Shown here piece after piece: positions 8,061 through 16,312 of a DNA stretch of 47,230 nucleotides. The stretch spans positions 1 to 47,230 of the forward strand of contig QJJF01000019.1 of assembly GCA_003202005.1 (NCBI GenBank), in the 5' to 3' direction. Each line of letters starts with the position of its first letter. Position 1 is the stretch's first letter. Made by a program: the position numbers and the translations under genes. The notes under the pieces are model-generated. The model saw nothing but the letters and a program-made list of their open reading frames with translations, was not told where the DNA came from and searched no databases. Source of the stretch: Williamsia faeni. Its GTDB lineage: Bacteria; Actinomycetota; Actinomycetes; Mycobacteriales; Mycobacteriaceae.

Positions 8061-9017
8061 CTACTTCTTGTCGTACGACGAGATGCTGTCGAGCCGATCT
8101 AGTTCGGATGCAGACAATTCCAGATCGACAGAGGCGAGAAGTGCACCGAGTTGTTCCGGGATCCTGGCGCTGGCCAGGGGTGCGACGATCGTGGGTTGTT
8201 GCCTCGTCCACGCGAGAGCAACGGTCGCGATCGCCACCTGATGTTCTTGTGCGATGGTGTCGAGTTCGGCGACCACCGCGAGTCCCTCGGCGCTGAAGAA
8301 CCGGCCGGCGAATGGCCCGCGCTCGGCGCCCTCGAGGTCTGCTTCGGTTCGGTACTTGCCGGTGAGAAATCCACTGGCCAATACCCAATACGGGAAGACG
8401 GCGAGGTCGAACTTCTCGGCGAGGGGCCGAATCCCCGTCTCGAAGTTCTGTCGTGCCACCAAACTGTAATTAGGCTGCAGTGCAATAGGTTTCGCAAATC
8501 CGTTGTCGTCGCATACGGTCAGCCACTCGGCGATCCGATCGGCAGAGTAGTTCGAGATACCGACGTGTCGGACCTTCCCGGACTGGACCAGGGCATCAAA
8601 TGCGGCGACTGTCTCGACCAGCGGTGTTTTCGCGTCGTCGTAGTGCGCGTAGTAGATGTCGATGTAGTCGGTGTTCAGTCGCGTCAGGGAGGCTTCCGCG
8701 GCCCGGACCACGTTGTCTGGGGCCAGACCGAAGGTGTCCGCGCGCAGTCCGACCTTGGTCGCCAGGACAATGTCGTCGCGGCGTTCACGTTTCCCGAACC
8801 ATTGTCCGAGAATGGTTTCCGAATCTCCGTCGGTCTTGTCCGGCATGGTGTAGCTGTCCGAGGTGTCGACGAAATTTCCGCCCGCGGAGACGTAGCCGTC
8901 GAGCACCGTGAACGACGTCGCGGGGTCGCTGGTCCAGCCAAAGGTGTTGCCGCCCAAAAGTAGTGGGTAGACATCGAGATCGGAGGTGCCGATACGGGTC
9001 ATGTGGGTGCTCTCCAT
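8061..9017 (-). CDS. Aldo/keto reductase
   Basis: A 318-residue member of the aldo/keto reductase superfamily, which reduces carbonyls with NADPH on a TIM barrel. The catalytic tetrad is complete: D51 and Y56 in DTSDSY, K88 in ATKVGL and H125 in YYAHYDD. Its length and the GxNTFGW start resemble the Tas/YajO-like class. The start at 9017 overlaps the stop of the upstream gene as TGATG, so translation is probably coupled; an in-frame ATG at 9002 is an alternative. With the TIM-barrel isomerase upstream it forms a two-gene operon that may handle a sugar-like or polyol substrate. Confidence 0.92.
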   Translation of the reverse strand: MESTHMTRIGTSDLDVYPLLLGGNTFGWTSDPATSFTVLDGYVSAGGNFVDTSDSYTMPDKTDGDSETILGQWFGKRERRDDIVLATKVGLRADTFGLAPDNVVRAAEASLTRLNTDYIDIYYAHYDDAKTPLVETVAAFDALVQSGKVRHVGISNYSADRIAEWLTVCDDNGFAKPIALQPNYSLVARQNFETGIRPLAEKFDLAVFPYWVLASGFLTGKYRTEADLEGAERGPFAGRFFSAEGLAVVAELDTIAQEHQVAIATVALAWTRQQPTIVAPLASARIPEQLGALLASVDLELSASELDRLDSISSYDKK

Positions 9018-9841
9018 CAGTTGACGTTATCGATCTGCGCGAGCAGATCGCGGGTTGCTTGTACGGCGTTACCGAGCTGGGTCGACAGTGGTACACCGGC
9101 CTGCATCGCCGAACGAACGGGCACCTCAAGGCCGATGACGAGATCGCGAGGCAGTACAGCGAGGATGTCGCGGAGCGGCAATTCGCCGGTTCCCGGAATC
9201 ATCCGCTCGAACATGGACTCTGCCATGTAGTCGTCGATGACCGGGACCAGCGGCGCGTCACTGACCTGGATATATCCGATGACATTCGGATCGACGGACG
9301 CGAGGTCCTCGGCGCCGGACCCGGACCGAACGAGGTGCATGGTGTCAACGAGAATCCGGAAGTCCGATCTGCCAACAGCTTTGACCACATACAAGGCTGT
9401 GTCCAGATCGCCGATGGTTGTCCCCGGACTGATCTCGACCGTGGTCTCGATCCCGCGCTCGGCTGCCATCTCGGCCAGGATCCCGAATTGGTCGATACTG
9501 CGGCCCAGATCTGGATCGAGCGAGACTGTGTTGACGCGGGTGACCCCGAGTTCTTCCATGATCGCCAGGTCGGCGGATTTGTCCCGGATCTCCATACCGC
9601 CACGAACCGACATCCCCTCACCGAGGGCGATGCTCACCCCTCGATCGCGCATGGCCGCAACCATCTCCCGACGCAGCGCGGGGTCGTCGCGCAGTGAAAA
9701 CGGTGGATAAAAGGGTGGGTCGTACGGGAACGACGTCAAACCCGACGAGATATGGCGGCAGCCGAGATCCGCCGCCAGTTCAACGTGTTCGATGGGTGGT
9801 AACCCGAAGACGCTGAGCAGTTCAATTCCCAGTCGCTCCAT
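9017..9841 (-). CDS. Sugar phosphate isomerase/epimerase-like TIM barrel
   Basis: A 274-residue protein of the AP-endonuclease-2-like (xylose isomerase-like) TIM-barrel fold, which usually binds a divalent metal and isomerises sugars or inositol derivatives. Visible family features are the early AADLGCRHIS strand, VEISPGTT with a Glu in a likely metal-ligand position, LVDTMHLVRSG with Asp and His, and GYIQVSDAP followed by the PGTGELPL motif near the C-terminus. The exact reaction is not clear. The ATG at 9841 has only a weak ribosome binding site. It is translationally coupled to the aldo/keto reductase downstream and shares a divergent control region with the VOC gene. Confidence 0.82.
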   Translation of the reverse strand: MERLGIELLSVFGLPPIEHVELAADLGCRHISSGLTSFPYDPPFYPPFSLRDDPALRREMVAAMRDRGVSIALGEGMSVRGGMEIRDKSADLAIMEELGVTRVNTVSLDPDLGRSIDQFGILAEMAAERGIETTVEISPGTTIGDLDTALYVVKAVGRSDFRILVDTMHLVRSGSGAEDLASVDPNVIGYIQVSDAPLVPVIDDYMAESMFERMIPGTGELPLRDILAVLPRDLVIGLEVPVRSAMQAGVPLSTQLGNAVQATRDLLAQIDNVN

Positions 9842-9903
9842 TGCGTTCTCACTTTCGATGAGCCCAGCTGAACCGCTCTACTGGCCGGCACTGCGCGTGC
9901 AAG

Positions 9904-9933
9904 AATGATGTTCTGAATTGCCAGAATATCATT
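9904..9933. promoter_or_regulatory. Inverted repeat in a divergent promoter
   Basis: The arms AATGATGTTCTG (9904-9915) and CAGAATATCATT (9922-9933) are reverse complements at 11 of 12 positions, with a 6-base spacer. The repeat is centred between the minus-strand isomerase operon (start 9841) and the VOC gene (start 10003). It looks like the operator of a dimeric repressor controlling both, but no regulator gene is adjacent. Confidence 0.65.
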
Positions 9934-10002
9934 GTCGACTGTGAAAATGTTGCTCTTGCGTCGCTCAATCGGGCCGCGCGAGCCAAAGATTGGAGCCACC
10001 TG

Positions 10003-10392
10003 ATGTTGGACCGGATCGAGGTCGGGCTCGTCAGCGCCGACGACGCCGTGGTGAACTTCTATACCACCGTTTTTGAGATGGATAAGCTCGAAGTCACCGA
10101 AGCAGGTTCGGGAACCGTGCACCGACTCCGGGCGGGCGGCACGGTGCTCAAGGTGATGGTGCCCAAGCAGCCACCGGCAGTGGCCGAACCGTCCGGGTCG
10201 TTCCTCGCTGCAACCGGGTTGCGATACCTCTCGTTCTACGTTGCAGACGGACTCGACGAGCTCGTCGAACGGGGTGTGGCCGCGGGTGGGCGGCTGCAGA
10301 TGGGTCCAATCGACATCGGTCCCGGAAAACGGCTTGCCATCTTCGCCGATCCCGACGGCAACACCTTAGAACTGGTCGAAGGACCGAGCTAA
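10003..10392 (+). CDS. VOC (glyoxalase/dioxygenase fold) protein
   Basis: A single vicinal-oxygen-chelate domain of 129 residues, with a first beta-alpha-beta-beta-beta half (VGLVSADDAVVNFYTTVFEM...) and a second half ending FADPDGNTLELVEG. The Glu in LELVE is the usual last metal ligand. The ligand expected at the first strand is less clear, since the protein starts LDRIEVGLVS, with no His or Gln there. It is therefore either an atypical metalloenzyme or a non-catalytic binder. The start follows GGAGCC. It diverges from the isomerase/reductase operon and probably shares its control. Confidence 0.82.
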   Translation: MLDRIEVGLVSADDAVVNFYTTVFEMDKLEVTEAGSGTVHRLRAGGTVLKVMVPKQPPAVAEPSGSFLAATGLRYLSFYVADGLDELVERGVAAGGRLQMGPIDIGPGKRLAIFADPDGNTLELVEGPS

Positions 10393-10442
10393 CCGCGCGC
10401 TCGTTGGTACTGCTCGGCGGTCAGAAATCCAAGCCGACTCCG

Positions 10443-10620
10443 CCGTCGAGCGGGCCGAACGGGCCACCGAGCGGGCCGAACGGGCCGCCGACCGTGCTCT
10501 TGTTGCCGTCGACCGTGCCCTTGTTCACTGGCTGCGCCACAACGGCACGGTCGACGGTCGGTAGGGCACGCTCGACGGTTGCGAGGGCACGGTCGACGGT
10601 CAGGAGGGCACGGTCGATGG
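10443..10620. repeat. Two facing 21-bp-period arrays, copy 2
   Basis: Four left units start at 10443, 10464, 10485 and 10506, and four right units in reverse-complement orientation start at 10544, 10565, 10586 and 10607, all exactly 21 bases apart. The best units are CCGTCGACCGTGCC on the left and GGCACGGTCGACGG on the right. The centre contains TTGTTC and TGCGCCACAA, as in copy 1. It lies between convergent genes, and its last unit forms the 3' end of the SnoaL-like gene. Confidence 0.88.
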
Positions 10621-11055
10621 GCCGGATCGCAGGTGGTCTGAGGTATCGCCGGTGAAGTCCAGCAGTGAGTAGTCACGTGAGGCAAATGTCCAGCCGTTGC
10701 CGGCCCGGACGACGGTGTCGTGGTGTCGGCCCGACGCGATGATGTCGATCCGTCCCTCGCGCGGTTGCAGCACGGTGTAACACGACCGCACCCGCGCCCG
10801 GTCGGGGCCGTCGAATTCGATGATCGGGTTGGTGATCAGGTGCCGAGTTCTGGGGGTGCCGTCCGCATGAAGGATCACCATCGTGCGAAACATCTGTTCG
10901 ACATGGGCTGCGCCGTGGCCGACCACGGTCTCTCCGATCAAGATGTCGGCATCGGTGAAAAGCGCTGCCATGGAGGCGAAGTCACCTGAGTCGACCAGTT
11001 CTGCGTACCGGTGGAGCAGTGCGCAGATGGCGTGTTCGTCGCGGCAGTCGGTCAT
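10600..11055 (-). CDS. SnoaL-like / nuclear transport factor 2 fold protein
   Basis: About 151 residues from the ATG at 11055, forming one SnoaL-like alpha+beta cone: a helix-rich start (AICALLHRYAELVDSGDFASMAALF), the strand VVGHGAAHVEQMF, then RTRHLITNPIIEFDGPDRARV and a final strand pair GRHHDTVVRAGNGWTFASRDY. Such proteins include ring-hydroxylating dioxygenase beta-like folds, hydratases and isomerases, so the fold alone does not give a reaction. Its ATG overlaps the ATPase stop as ATGA, so it is probably translated by coupling. The last residues, about GPSTVPS, are encoded by a unit of the 21-bp repeat element, which seems to have replaced the native end. Confidence 0.82.
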   Translation of the reverse strand: MTDCRDEHAICALLHRYAELVDSGDFASMAALFTDADILIGETVVGHGAAHVEQMFRTMVILHADGTPRTRHLITNPIIEFDGPDRARVRSCYTVLQPREGRIDIIASGRHHDTVVRAGNGWTFASRDYSLLDFTGDTSDHLRSGPSTVPS

Positions 11056-13841
11056 CGCGCGGCGGTTGGCTGAAGTGTTCCTTGCCGGGCACGGCGGCGC
11101 TGGCGGAAGCGGATGACCGCCTTGACGATCTCTTCGATCCACAACACGGACGACCCGATTGCCACGGCGACCAGCCATTGGTCGGCGGTCAGCGCGGTGG
11201 TATCGAACAGGTCCTGCAGGAAAGCGACGTGCACGACGGCGATCTGCAGCATGATCACCGCACCGAGCGAAACCCAGATGGCCTTGTTGGTGAACGACTG
11301 CGGTGAGAACACCGAGCGCGTGTCGGATCGGACGTTGAGCAGGTTGAAGACCTGATAGGACACGAATGTCGTGAACGCGAGGGTGGTGACAAAGAGCGGG
11401 TCGTCGGCGCTGTCGGGGAACATATCGTCAGCGAACGCGAGAACGGCGATGGTGCCGGTGGCCATCACGATGCCGAAGGTGAGAATACGGCGGATCCGGT
11501 TGCGGGTCAGCAACTGCTCGCCCGGTGGGCGAGGCTTCTCGGTCATCACGGACGACTCGGTCGGGTCGACGCCAAGCGCCAGGGCCGGCGGGCCGTCCAT
11601 GATGATGTTCACCCACAGGATTTGCAGCGCGGTGAACGGCGCACCACCGGCGAGGTCGAAGACCCCGGCGCTGAGGAAGACGAGAACGAAGCCCCACGCG
11701 GTGGTGAGCTGGAACTTCACGAACTTGATGATGTTTGCGTAGATCCCGCGGCCCTCGCGAACGGCGGCGACGATTGTGCTGAAGTTGTCATCGGTCAGAA
11801 TGATGTTGGCCGCGCCTTTGGAGACGTCAGTTCCGGTGATGCCCATGGCAATTCCGATGTCGGCCTGCTTCAGCGCGGGCGCGTCGTTGACACCGTCGCC
11901 CGTCATGGCCACCACACTGCCGTTGGCCTGCAACGCCTTGACCATTCGGATTTTGTGTTCCGGCGCGACCCGGGCCAGCACACCGAAGTCGCGGGCCCGT
12001 GCCGCGAGCTCGTCCTCGTCGAGGGCATCCAGCGCGGAACCGGAGGCGGCGTCGCCGGTGATACCCAGGTTGCGCGCAATCGCGGTCGCGGTGGTCAGAT
12101 GGTCGCCGGTGAGCATATGCACCTTGATGCCCGCGGCGTGCGCGATCTCGATTGCCGCAGCGGCCTCCGGGCGTGGTGGGTCGACGATGCCGACCAACGC
12201 GTAGAGGGTGAGGTGGTCGACCAGGTCGAACAACGCGGCGGAGTCGTCCGGTACGGTGTTGCCGATCTCGCGCCCGGCGATCATCAATGTCCGCAGGCCC
12301 TCGGCCGCCAGCTCGTCGATACGAGCTTGAATCCGTTCGTGATCTGCGGCCTCGAGTGGCCGTACCCCGTGTTCGGCGAGCACCGACCCGGCTCGCTCCA
12401 GCAGAACATCCGGCGCACCCTTCACACAGCAGCGGTAGGTGGGGCCCGCGCTCTCATCGATATCGCGATGGAAGGTCGCCATGAACTTGTAGTCGGAGTC
12501 GAACGGTACCTCCGCGACCCGGGGGAGCGCCTCGCGCGTGCCGTCGACGTCGACGCCACCCTTTTCCGCAAGAACCACCAGCGCACCCTCAGTGGGATCT
12601 CCGACCAGCGTGCCCTCGTGGATGGAGGAGTCGTTGCACAACGCCATCGCGGTGAGCGCATCGGTCAAGTCGGGCAACGGGAGTCCGTCGCCGATGAGGA
12701 TCTCCCCGGTGGTTGCGTAGCCCTCGCCGCTGACCCGGAAGCCGCGCCCGACGATGTGCAGTCGACGCACCGTCATCTGGTTGAGAGTCAGGGTCCCCGT
12801 CTTGTCGGTGGCGATGTCGGCGGTGCTGCCCAGGGTTTCCACCGCGGACAGCTGTTTGACGATCGCGCCGCGTTGCGCCAGCCGCGACGCACCCATGGCC
12901 AGCGTGAATGCCACTACCGCCGGCAGACCCTCGGGAATGGTGGCAACCGCAAGCGACACCGCGGTGAGGAGCAGGTCGGTCCATGAATCGCCGTTGATCA
13001 GCCCCATCGCGAAGACCAGGGTCACGACGACCAGGGCGATGATGGTCAACGTCTGCGCCAGCCGATCGATGCGACGTTGCAGCGGGGTCTTGTCGCCGCC
13101 CGCCTCGCCGAGCAGCGTTGCGATGGCACCGATCTCGGTGTCCATGCCGGTGCCGGTGACCACGATCGCGGCTCGTCCCCGGGTCAGCGCGGTGTTCATG
13201 TAGAGCATGTTCGTGCGGTCTGCCAGGGGGAGGCTCGCGTCATCGAGTGTGTCGACGAACTTTTCCACCGGCTGCGACTCACCGGTCAATGCCGATTCGG
13301 CCACCTGGACGTTCGCCGCCTCGACGATCCTGCCGTCGGCGGGGACCGAGTCACCGGCCTCGAGCAGCACCACGTCACCGGGCACGAGTTCCGAGCGGGC
13401 AACCTCCTGGAGTCGGCCATCGCGGCGCACCCGCGAATTCGCGACCGCCATGTCGCGCAATGCCTGGAGACTGTTCTCGGCGCGCGCTTCCTGCACGTAG
13501 TTCAGCACGGTGTTGAAGATGATCACCGCCAAGATCACAACCGGTGTCTCCCACTCGTGGGACACGAGGGCGCTGACCGCCGCGGCAATCATCAACACGA
13601 TCGTCATCTGGTCGGTGAGCTGGCGCGCTATCTTCTTCCAGCCCGGATCTTTTGCGGCCTCAGTGAGCAGATTGGGTCCGTGTTTGCCGAGTCGATCCGC
13701 GGCCGAGGTCGCCGTCAGCCCGGTGGCGGGGTCGACACCGAACGCGGTTTCGACATCGGTGGTCGAGCGGGTGAACCACGTATCCCGTTGGTCGGGGGAC
13801 CTTTCGGCTACGCGGGCTGTCGGGGTGATGCCGGAATCCAT
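11052..13841 (-). CDS. P-type cation-transporting ATPase
   Basis: A 929-residue P2-type ATPase, full length, resembling mycobacterial CtpF and calcium pumps. An N-terminal cation ATPase domain is followed by membrane pairs, the actuator motif LTGES, the PEGLP membrane motif (IPEGLPAVV), the phosphorylation site at Asp346 in DKTGTLT, the nucleotide site KGAP, the hinge TGDGVND and about six C-terminal helices. PEGLP with no Cys-Pro-Cys pair argues for calcium or another alkali/alkaline-earth ion rather than heavy metals. It acts in the cytoplasmic membrane. The ATG at 13841 has GAGGGAG at ideal spacing. It precedes and overlaps the SnoaL-like gene. Confidence 0.93.
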   Translation of the reverse strand: MDSGITPTARVAERSPDQRDTWFTRSTTDVETAFGVDPATGLTATSAADRLGKHGPNLLTEAAKDPGWKKIARQLTDQMTIVLMIAAAVSALVSHEWETPVVILAVIIFNTVLNYVQEARAENSLQALRDMAVANSRVRRDGRLQEVARSELVPGDVVLLEAGDSVPADGRIVEAANVQVAESALTGESQPVEKFVDTLDDASLPLADRTNMLYMNTALTRGRAAIVVTGTGMDTEIGAIATLLGEAGGDKTPLQRRIDRLAQTLTIIALVVVTLVFAMGLINGDSWTDLLLTAVSLAVATIPEGLPAVVAFTLAMGASRLAQRGAIVKQLSAVETLGSTADIATDKTGTLTLNQMTVRRLHIVGRGFRVSGEGYATTGEILIGDGLPLPDLTDALTAMALCNDSSIHEGTLVGDPTEGALVVLAEKGGVDVDGTREALPRVAEVPFDSDYKFMATFHRDIDESAGPTYRCCVKGAPDVLLERAGSVLAEHGVRPLEAADHERIQARIDELAAEGLRTLMIAGREIGNTVPDDSAALFDLVDHLTLYALVGIVDPPRPEAAAAIEIAHAAGIKVHMLTGDHLTTATAIARNLGITGDAASGSALDALDEDELAARARDFGVLARVAPEHKIRMVKALQANGSVVAMTGDGVNDAPALKQADIGIAMGITGTDVSKGAANIILTDDNFSTIVAAVREGRGIYANIIKFVKFQLTTAWGFVLVFLSAGVFDLAGGAPFTALQILWVNIIMDGPPALALGVDPTESSVMTEKPRPPGEQLLTRNRIRRILTFGIVMATGTIAVLAFADDMFPDSADDPLFVTTLAFTTFVSYQVFNLLNVRSDTRSVFSPQSFTNKAIWVSLGAVIMLQIAVVHVAFLQDLFDTTALTADQWLVAVAIGSSVLWIEEIVKAVIRFRQRRRARQGTLQPTAAR

Positions 13842-14052
13842 GCGCGAACTCCCTCGGTGTCGCAATGGTTGGTCGATCGCACTCGCGCTCACATCGTACG
13901 AAGAATGTGCGCTTCGCTCACGTTGTTCGTCGTTTCGCCAGTACCAGACCAGGTTGAGCACCACCGGGGCAATGTCGACCAGCGAGGTCCCGGCGACGTG
14001 GGATTGCCTTGTGTGCCAGCCGCAATCCGGCCGGGCGATCACAGCGACTCAG

Positions 14053-14964
14053 CTATCGAGTGATCTGAAGCTTGATCACTTCATCGACGGAATCGGCGTC
14101 GGATCCCGGCCGCTTCGCCGGATTTTCAGGGTTTACGAACACATCGTTGAGGTTGACGGTCCGAAGTTTGCGGTCGCGGATGATGTCGACGAGTTTCGGG
14201 TAGACATGGGTGACCGGCACGTAGTTGAGGTGGCCGATGACTATTGCCTGCGGGTTGAAGTACTGGTTGGCCATTTGGACGATGTAGTCCTCGGTGATTT
14301 GCGTGGAGTCCGACAACGAGCCGAACCACAGAGTCGGAACGGTGTGACCCAGGTCGGCGGCGACGCTGTCGACGGTGTCGTTGTGTTTTCCGTAGGGCGG
14401 CCGAAAGTACGGTCTCGCGTCTACACCGTAGGTCTGGCGCAGAAATTTGTCGTTCTGGGTGAGTTCGTCGGCGATGCGACTCTTCGACACTGTGGTGAGG
14501 TCGGGGTGCGACCAGGTGTGGTTGCCGAGTTGGATCTGGCCGGAGTCGACCAAGGGTCGTAGGATTGCGGTGTTTTCGGTCCAGGAGTCGTACACCCCGT
14601 TGACGAAGTACGTAAGCCGGATGCCGGTGTCCTTCGCGAACTGGGTATAGAGCCGCACGACCTCGCTGTTGACTCCGTCGTCGAGGGTCAACGCCAGTAG
14701 GTCACCGGTCCCCGGGATCTTTGTCAAAGCACCGCCGCCGGGTAGCGCTATTCGCGCAGTCGTCGGTGGCGGTGGCAGTAGTAGCGGCGTTGCTGGCGGT
14801 GGCCGCCGCGGGGGTGACGCTGCCGACGGCGTCACCGGATCGTCCGGACTCGCTTCGTCAATGGTCGACGCGTCGCTGATGCTGCAGCCGACCGTGCCGG
14901 TTGCACCAACAGCAGTGGCGGCAAGAAATGTCAGAAAACGGCGTCGTTCCACGGGTCGGAACAA
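14053..14964 (-). CDS. Polysaccharide deacetylase, Tat lipoprotein
   Basis: A 303-residue extracytoplasmic NodB-family deacetylase. The N-terminus has RRRFLTFLA, a twin-arginine type motif, then a hydrophobic stretch and the lipobox TVGC with Cys27 as likely lipidation site. A Pro-rich linker (about 50-72) precedes the catalytic domain with TLDDGVN (motif 1, metal Asp), GNHTWSHPDL (motif 2, two metal His) and RPPYGKHN (motif 3). These are the residues of Zn-dependent de-N-acetylases acting on peptidoglycan or other surface glycans. The start is a TTG at 14964; a GTG four codons in would also keep the signal. It lies 211 bases upstream of the ATPase on the same strand. Confidence 0.9.
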   Translation of the reverse strand: MFRPVERRRFLTFLAATAVGATGTVGCSISDASTIDEASPDDPVTPSAASPPRRPPPATPLLLPPPPTTARIALPGGGALTKIPGTGDLLALTLDDGVNSEVVRLYTQFAKDTGIRLTYFVNGVYDSWTENTAILRPLVDSGQIQLGNHTWSHPDLTTVSKSRIADELTQNDKFLRQTYGVDARPYFRPPYGKHNDTVDSVAADLGHTVPTLWFGSLSDSTQITEDYIVQMANQYFNPQAIVIGHLNYVPVTHVYPKLVDIIRDRKLRTVNLNDVFVNPENPAKRPGSDADSVDEVIKLQITR

Positions 14965-15307
14965 TAGTGCCCGTCGGAGTTGCGAACGCCGTCGACCCTA
15001 TCTAACATGTGCCTGCCACATTTGACCAGCACGAAGTGTCACCTCGCGAGAATCGTCGACTCGCGCCCAGTCGGTGGATCTGACATGAACTCCAAGTGCT
15101 CGCGCACATGCCCACGGCGGAAAGGGGTTGACGCCGGTCAAGGTGTGTATTTGTTGCAGACCGGCTTATTTGGGTCCGCAGGCCAACGAGACGCACCTCG
15201 GCCGGAGGCCTTACGGTAGGCACAGGCCGGGCGATTTCTGCGAGCGTCGATTTACGGTTGTTTTGTGTAGGCTCACGACGTATCCAGACGACGAAAGATT
15301 CACGATT
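14965..15307. other. Divergent intergenic region, no gene seen
   Basis: About 340 bases between the deacetylase (minus) and the SHOCT protein (plus). Reading frames cross it but have no start signals or family resemblance. A TTGACG about 30 bases before a TATTTG near 15150 could be a weak promoter; otherwise I see nothing distinct. Confidence 0.4.
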
Positions 15308-16129
15308 ATGAGGGCAAACCTCACCCCTGAAGCCGAAAGCGCCATCGCTGACATCGCGCAGCGTTATTCCCTCTCCCAGGACGCAGTGCTCGCCATGCTG
15401 TTCGCCGTCAACAACGGTGGCGGCACGATGGCCCAGTTCTCCATTCCCGAACTCGGTGGGTCCGGACAGTGGATGCGGGGCGGCATGACGATGGTCGGCA
15501 ACATGTTCGACAATGGACTCAAGTCGCGGGTGAACGGACTGTGCGGCGAACTGTCGCAACTTCTCGCAACCACCACAGTCTTTCCTCGCACGACGGTGGA
15601 TTCTTCAGGAGGGTTCACCTCAAACAACTGGTGGCCCTCCGACCTCGGCATGCCGAGCTCGTCCGGGGGACAGAACGACGCCCGGTACGCCATCTTTCCG
15701 AACACTCGGCGGCTGGCGATCCAAGCAAATGGCGTCACAAGGATTTTCGACACCGGCGAGCACAACATCGGTGGCGTCCAACAGCAACAGGGCGGCGCGT
15801 ATGGCACGGTGAGCTTCACGAGCCAGTTCGGGACCTTCGACGTGTCGAGCCTGCAAGAACTCGGGCCGCAACAGGTAGCCGACACTCCCGTCGCCGCACC
15901 TGCGCCTGAGATGTCGAACACGGCACCGTCCTACGCTCCTGATGCGCAGAACGGGTACGAGTCGGCACCGACTTTCACGCCGCAGGATCAGTCGCCCACA
16001 TCCGGCCAGTCCGGTGACCCCAACGCGATTGTCGCCGCGATCGAGTCCCTCGCCGGGCTGCACCAGCGCGGCATCCTCTCCGACGAGGAGTTCACCACGA
16101 AGAAAGCCGAACTCCTCGGCCGACTCTGA
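15308..16129 (+). CDS. SHOCT-domain protein
   Basis: A 273-residue protein of unknown function. The first 35 residues form a ribbon-helix-helix-like or small helical segment (LTPEAESAIADIAQRYSLSQDAVLAML). The middle is beta-rich with many Gly and Ser (residues about 50-190). A Pro/Gln/Ser-rich linker follows, and the final 30 residues match a SHOCT domain (IESLAGLHQRGILSDEEFTTKKAELLGRL pattern), a short helical module that often ends oligomerising or membrane-associated proteins. The ATG at 15308 fits the start of the conserved-looking N-terminus. No signal peptide is seen. It stands alone. Confidence 0.75.
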   Translation: MRANLTPEAESAIADIAQRYSLSQDAVLAMLFAVNNGGGTMAQFSIPELGGSGQWMRGGMTMVGNMFDNGLKSRVNGLCGELSQLLATTTVFPRTTVDSSGGFTSNNWWPSDLGMPSSSGGQNDARYAIFPNTRRLAIQANGVTRIFDTGEHNIGGVQQQQGGAYGTVSFTSQFGTFDVSSLQELGPQQVADTPVAAPAPEMSNTAPSYAPDAQNGYESAPTFTPQDQSPTSGQSGDPNAIVAAIESLAGLHQRGILSDEEFTTKKAELLGRL

Positions 16130-16156
16130 GGCCGACACCATCTTCCTCGACAGGAT

Positions 16157-16211
16157 CGTGCAGTTTCGCCAAAGGCACGTTCGCACAACCCTTTTGGGCG
16201 ATCGCACCTGA
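16157..16211 (+). pseudogene. 3' relic of a GntR/FadR-type regulator gene
   Basis: The frame ends RHVRTTLLGDRT-stop, nearly the same as the end of the intact GntR gene at 28056-28730 (RHVRTTLLGDHT-stop). At DNA level, the stretch CGCACAAC.CTTTTGGGCGATC.CACCTGA is shared, and similarity continues past the stop (TCGTGGTTCGA at 28733 against TTCGTGGTGGTTCGAA here). Only the last 15 or so codons survive; the rest of the gene is absent. It lies between the SHOCT gene and another GntR gene on the opposite strand. A duplication followed by deletion is the simplest reading. Confidence 0.75.
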
Positions 16212-16312
16212 TGGGTTCGTGGTGGTTCGAACGGGTGCTGTTCGCCTCATCGCTTCCGAAGTCAACGAACGAATGGATACTGCAGTGCCGGAGCGCTATT
16301 CGCGTTTTGTGG

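Noticed and set aside
11622-12986. Long plus-strand frame (454 codons)
   Set aside because: It lies wholly opposite the P-type ATPase gene and has typical antisense composition.
15942-16211. 89-codon frame as a gene of its own
   Set aside because: Most of it is an out-of-frame shadow of the SHOCT gene; only the last codons are meaningful, as a GntR gene relic.
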